Assembly: GCA_947461915.1 (NCBI GenBank)
Contig: CANHNG010000102.1
Span: 1 to 6,538 of the forward strand
Direction of reading: 5' to 3'
DNA length: 6,538 bases
Source: Flavobacteriaceae bacterium
GTDB lineage: Bacteria; Bacteroidota; Bacteroidia; Flavobacteriales; Flavobacteriaceae
How positions within the stretch are numbered: the first letter of the stretch is position 1; the number at the start of each line of letters is the position of its first letter. The position numbers and the translations under genes were made by a program. A model generated the notes under the pieces. It did no database searches and was not told where the DNA came from. It saw only the letters and a list, made by a program, of their open reading frames with translations. Positions 5,507 to 6,538 of this stretch are shown piece after piece.

Positions 5507-6538
5507 TTATTTCGACAACTCCACAAAATACTTATAAAACAATGGAATCGTCTCAATTCCTTTCAGGTAATTAAAAATCCCGAAATGTTCGTTTGGGGAA
5601 TGAATCGCATCGCTGTCGAGACCAAATCCCATCAAGATGGTTTTACTTTTTAATTCTTTTTCGAATAAAGCCACAATAGGAATACTTCCACCAGAACGAA
5701 CCGGAATTGCGGGAACACCAAAAGTTTCTGTATAGGCTTTATTGGCGGCTTGGTAGCCAATGCTGTCCGTTGGTGTTACATAGGCTTGTCCGCCGTGATG
5801 AGGTTTTACTTTGACTTTTACTCCGGCAGGAGCAATGCTGATGAAATGTTTGGTAAACAATTCGGTGATTTCCTCCCAATCTTGATTCGGGACTAATCGC
5901 ATCGAAATTTTGGCGAAAGCCTGACTCGCAATGACCGTTTTGGCACCCTCGCCAGTATATCCACCCCAAATTCCGTTCACGTCCAGAGTGGGTCTGATGG
6001 AATTTCTTTCATTGGTCACATAGCCTTTTTCGCCATATACGTCATTTAAATCCAATGCTTTTTTATACTCTTCCAAGTCGAAAGGCGCCTTGGCCATTTC
6101 GGATCTTTCTTCAGGAGACAATTCTTGTACTTTGTCATAAAAACCGGGAATAGTAATGTGGTTGTTTTCATCGTGAAGCGAAGCAATCATTTTTGCCAAA
6201 ACGTTGATGGGATTGGCAACTGCACCACCGTATAATCCGGAATGCAAGTCGCGATTAGGTCCCGTCACTTCCACTTCTACGTAACTCAAACCCCGCAATC
6301 CGGTAGTAATGGAAGGCTGCTCGTTGGAAATCATTCCTGTATCCGAAATCAAAATTACATCGCACTTTAGTTTTTCTTGGTTGCGTTCCACAAACCAACT
6401 TAAACTTTTGGACCCAATTTCTTCTTCGCCCTCAATCATAAATTTGACATTGCAAGGCAAAGTATTCGATTGAACCATATATTCCAAAGCTTTCACGTGC
6501 ATATACATTTGGCCCTTGTCGTCGCAAGAACCACGGGC
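5507..6538 (-). CDS. M20-family metallodipeptidase (CNDP/carnosinase-like), N-terminus beyond window
   Basis: The C-terminal 343 residues of a two-zinc M20 peptidase; the frame stays open to the right edge, so about 110-130 N-terminal residues, including the first HxD metal ligand, are missing only because the window ends. Numbering from the first visible residue: ARGSCDDKGQ (1-10) holds the metal-bridging Asp6; EGEEEIGS (36-43) holds the general-base and metal-ligand glutamates 39 and 40; SDTGM contains ligand Asp66; DLHSGLYGGAVANP (97-110) contains His99 of the dimerisation domain, which acts in the partner's active site; GEGAKTVIASQAFAKISMRLVP (196-217) and RSGGSIP (281-287) follow; and LDSDAIHSPNEHFG (307-320) contains the last metal ligand, His313. 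All visible catalytic residues are kept. The likely role is cytoplasmic hydrolysis of dipeptides. The ATG codons at 6508 and 6502 are internal, not starts. Confidence 0.92.
   Translation of the reverse strand, partial: ARGSCDDKGQMYMHVKALEYMVQSNTLPCNVKFMIEGEEEIGSKSLSWFVERNQEKLKCDVILISDTGMISNEQPSITTGLRGLSYVEVEVTGPNRDLHSGLYGGAVANPINVLAKMIASLHDENNHITIPGFYDKVQELSPEERSEMAKAPFDLEEYKKALDLNDVYGEKGYVTNERNSIRPTLDVNGIWGGYTGEGAKTVIASQAFAKISMRLVPNQDWEEITELFTKHFISIAPAGVKVKVKPHHGGQAYVTPTDSIGYQAANKAYTETFGVPAIPVRSGGSIPIVALFEKELKSKTILMGFGLDSDAIHSPNEHFGIFNYLKGIETIPLFYKYFVELSK

Noticed and set aside
6502..6510. ATG codons at 6508 and 6502 as the dipeptidase start
   Set aside because: The frame continues upstream to the edge with the conserved ARGSCDDKGQ segment containing a metal ligand, so these are internal methionines of a gene cut by the window.

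Overview
The window looks like chromosomal DNA from a member of Bacteroidota, most likely Flavobacteriaceae (Flavobacterium or a close relative). The evidence is low GC, A/T-rich start regions without clear Shine-Dalgarno sequences, promoters of the Bacteroidota form TTG-N(19-21)-TAnnTTTG, and proteins that read as typical flavobacterial versions of their families. It contains seven protein genes: six complete and one cut by the right edge. I see no rRNA, tRNA, CRISPR array, transposase or phage gene.

Layout. A good promoter (154-185) drives a secreted alpha/beta-hydrolase/esterase (210-1166, +). After 49 bases comes ruvC (1216-1770, +), the Holliday-junction resolvase. The space between ruvC and hemW is filled by a compact unit: a four-helix-bundle protein of the 23S rRNA intervening-sequence (IVS)/Avd-like family (1864-2238, +), bracketed by two arms of about 50 bases (1771-1820 and 2263-2311) that are imperfect inverted copies of each other and made of degenerate TCAGT repeats. 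hemW (2322-3503, +), a radical-SAM heme chaperone, follows; it carries two in-frame extra segments, one of which is a REP-like palindrome. Convergent to hemW is a small DUF423 membrane protein (3547-3933, -). Divergent from that, with its own strong promoter (4085-4115), is a saccharopine dehydrogenase-family enzyme (4134-5492, +). The window ends in a convergent M20-family dipeptidase (5507-6538, -) that lacks its N-terminal part.

The genes do not form one pathway. ruvC (DNA recombination) and hemW (heme delivery) are housekeeping genes; the saccharopine dehydrogenase (lysine/saccharopine metabolism) and the dipeptidase both handle amino acids or peptides but are convergent, so not an operon. 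The most unusual part is the ruvC-hemW interval. Its architecture, a four-helix gene between complementary ends, matches the IVS elements that interrupt 23S rRNA in some bacteria, but here it sits between protein genes. This, together with the palindrome inside the hemW reading frame, suggests that small non-autonomous repeat elements have been active at this locus. I found no reverse transcriptase or other enzyme that would make this a full new system.
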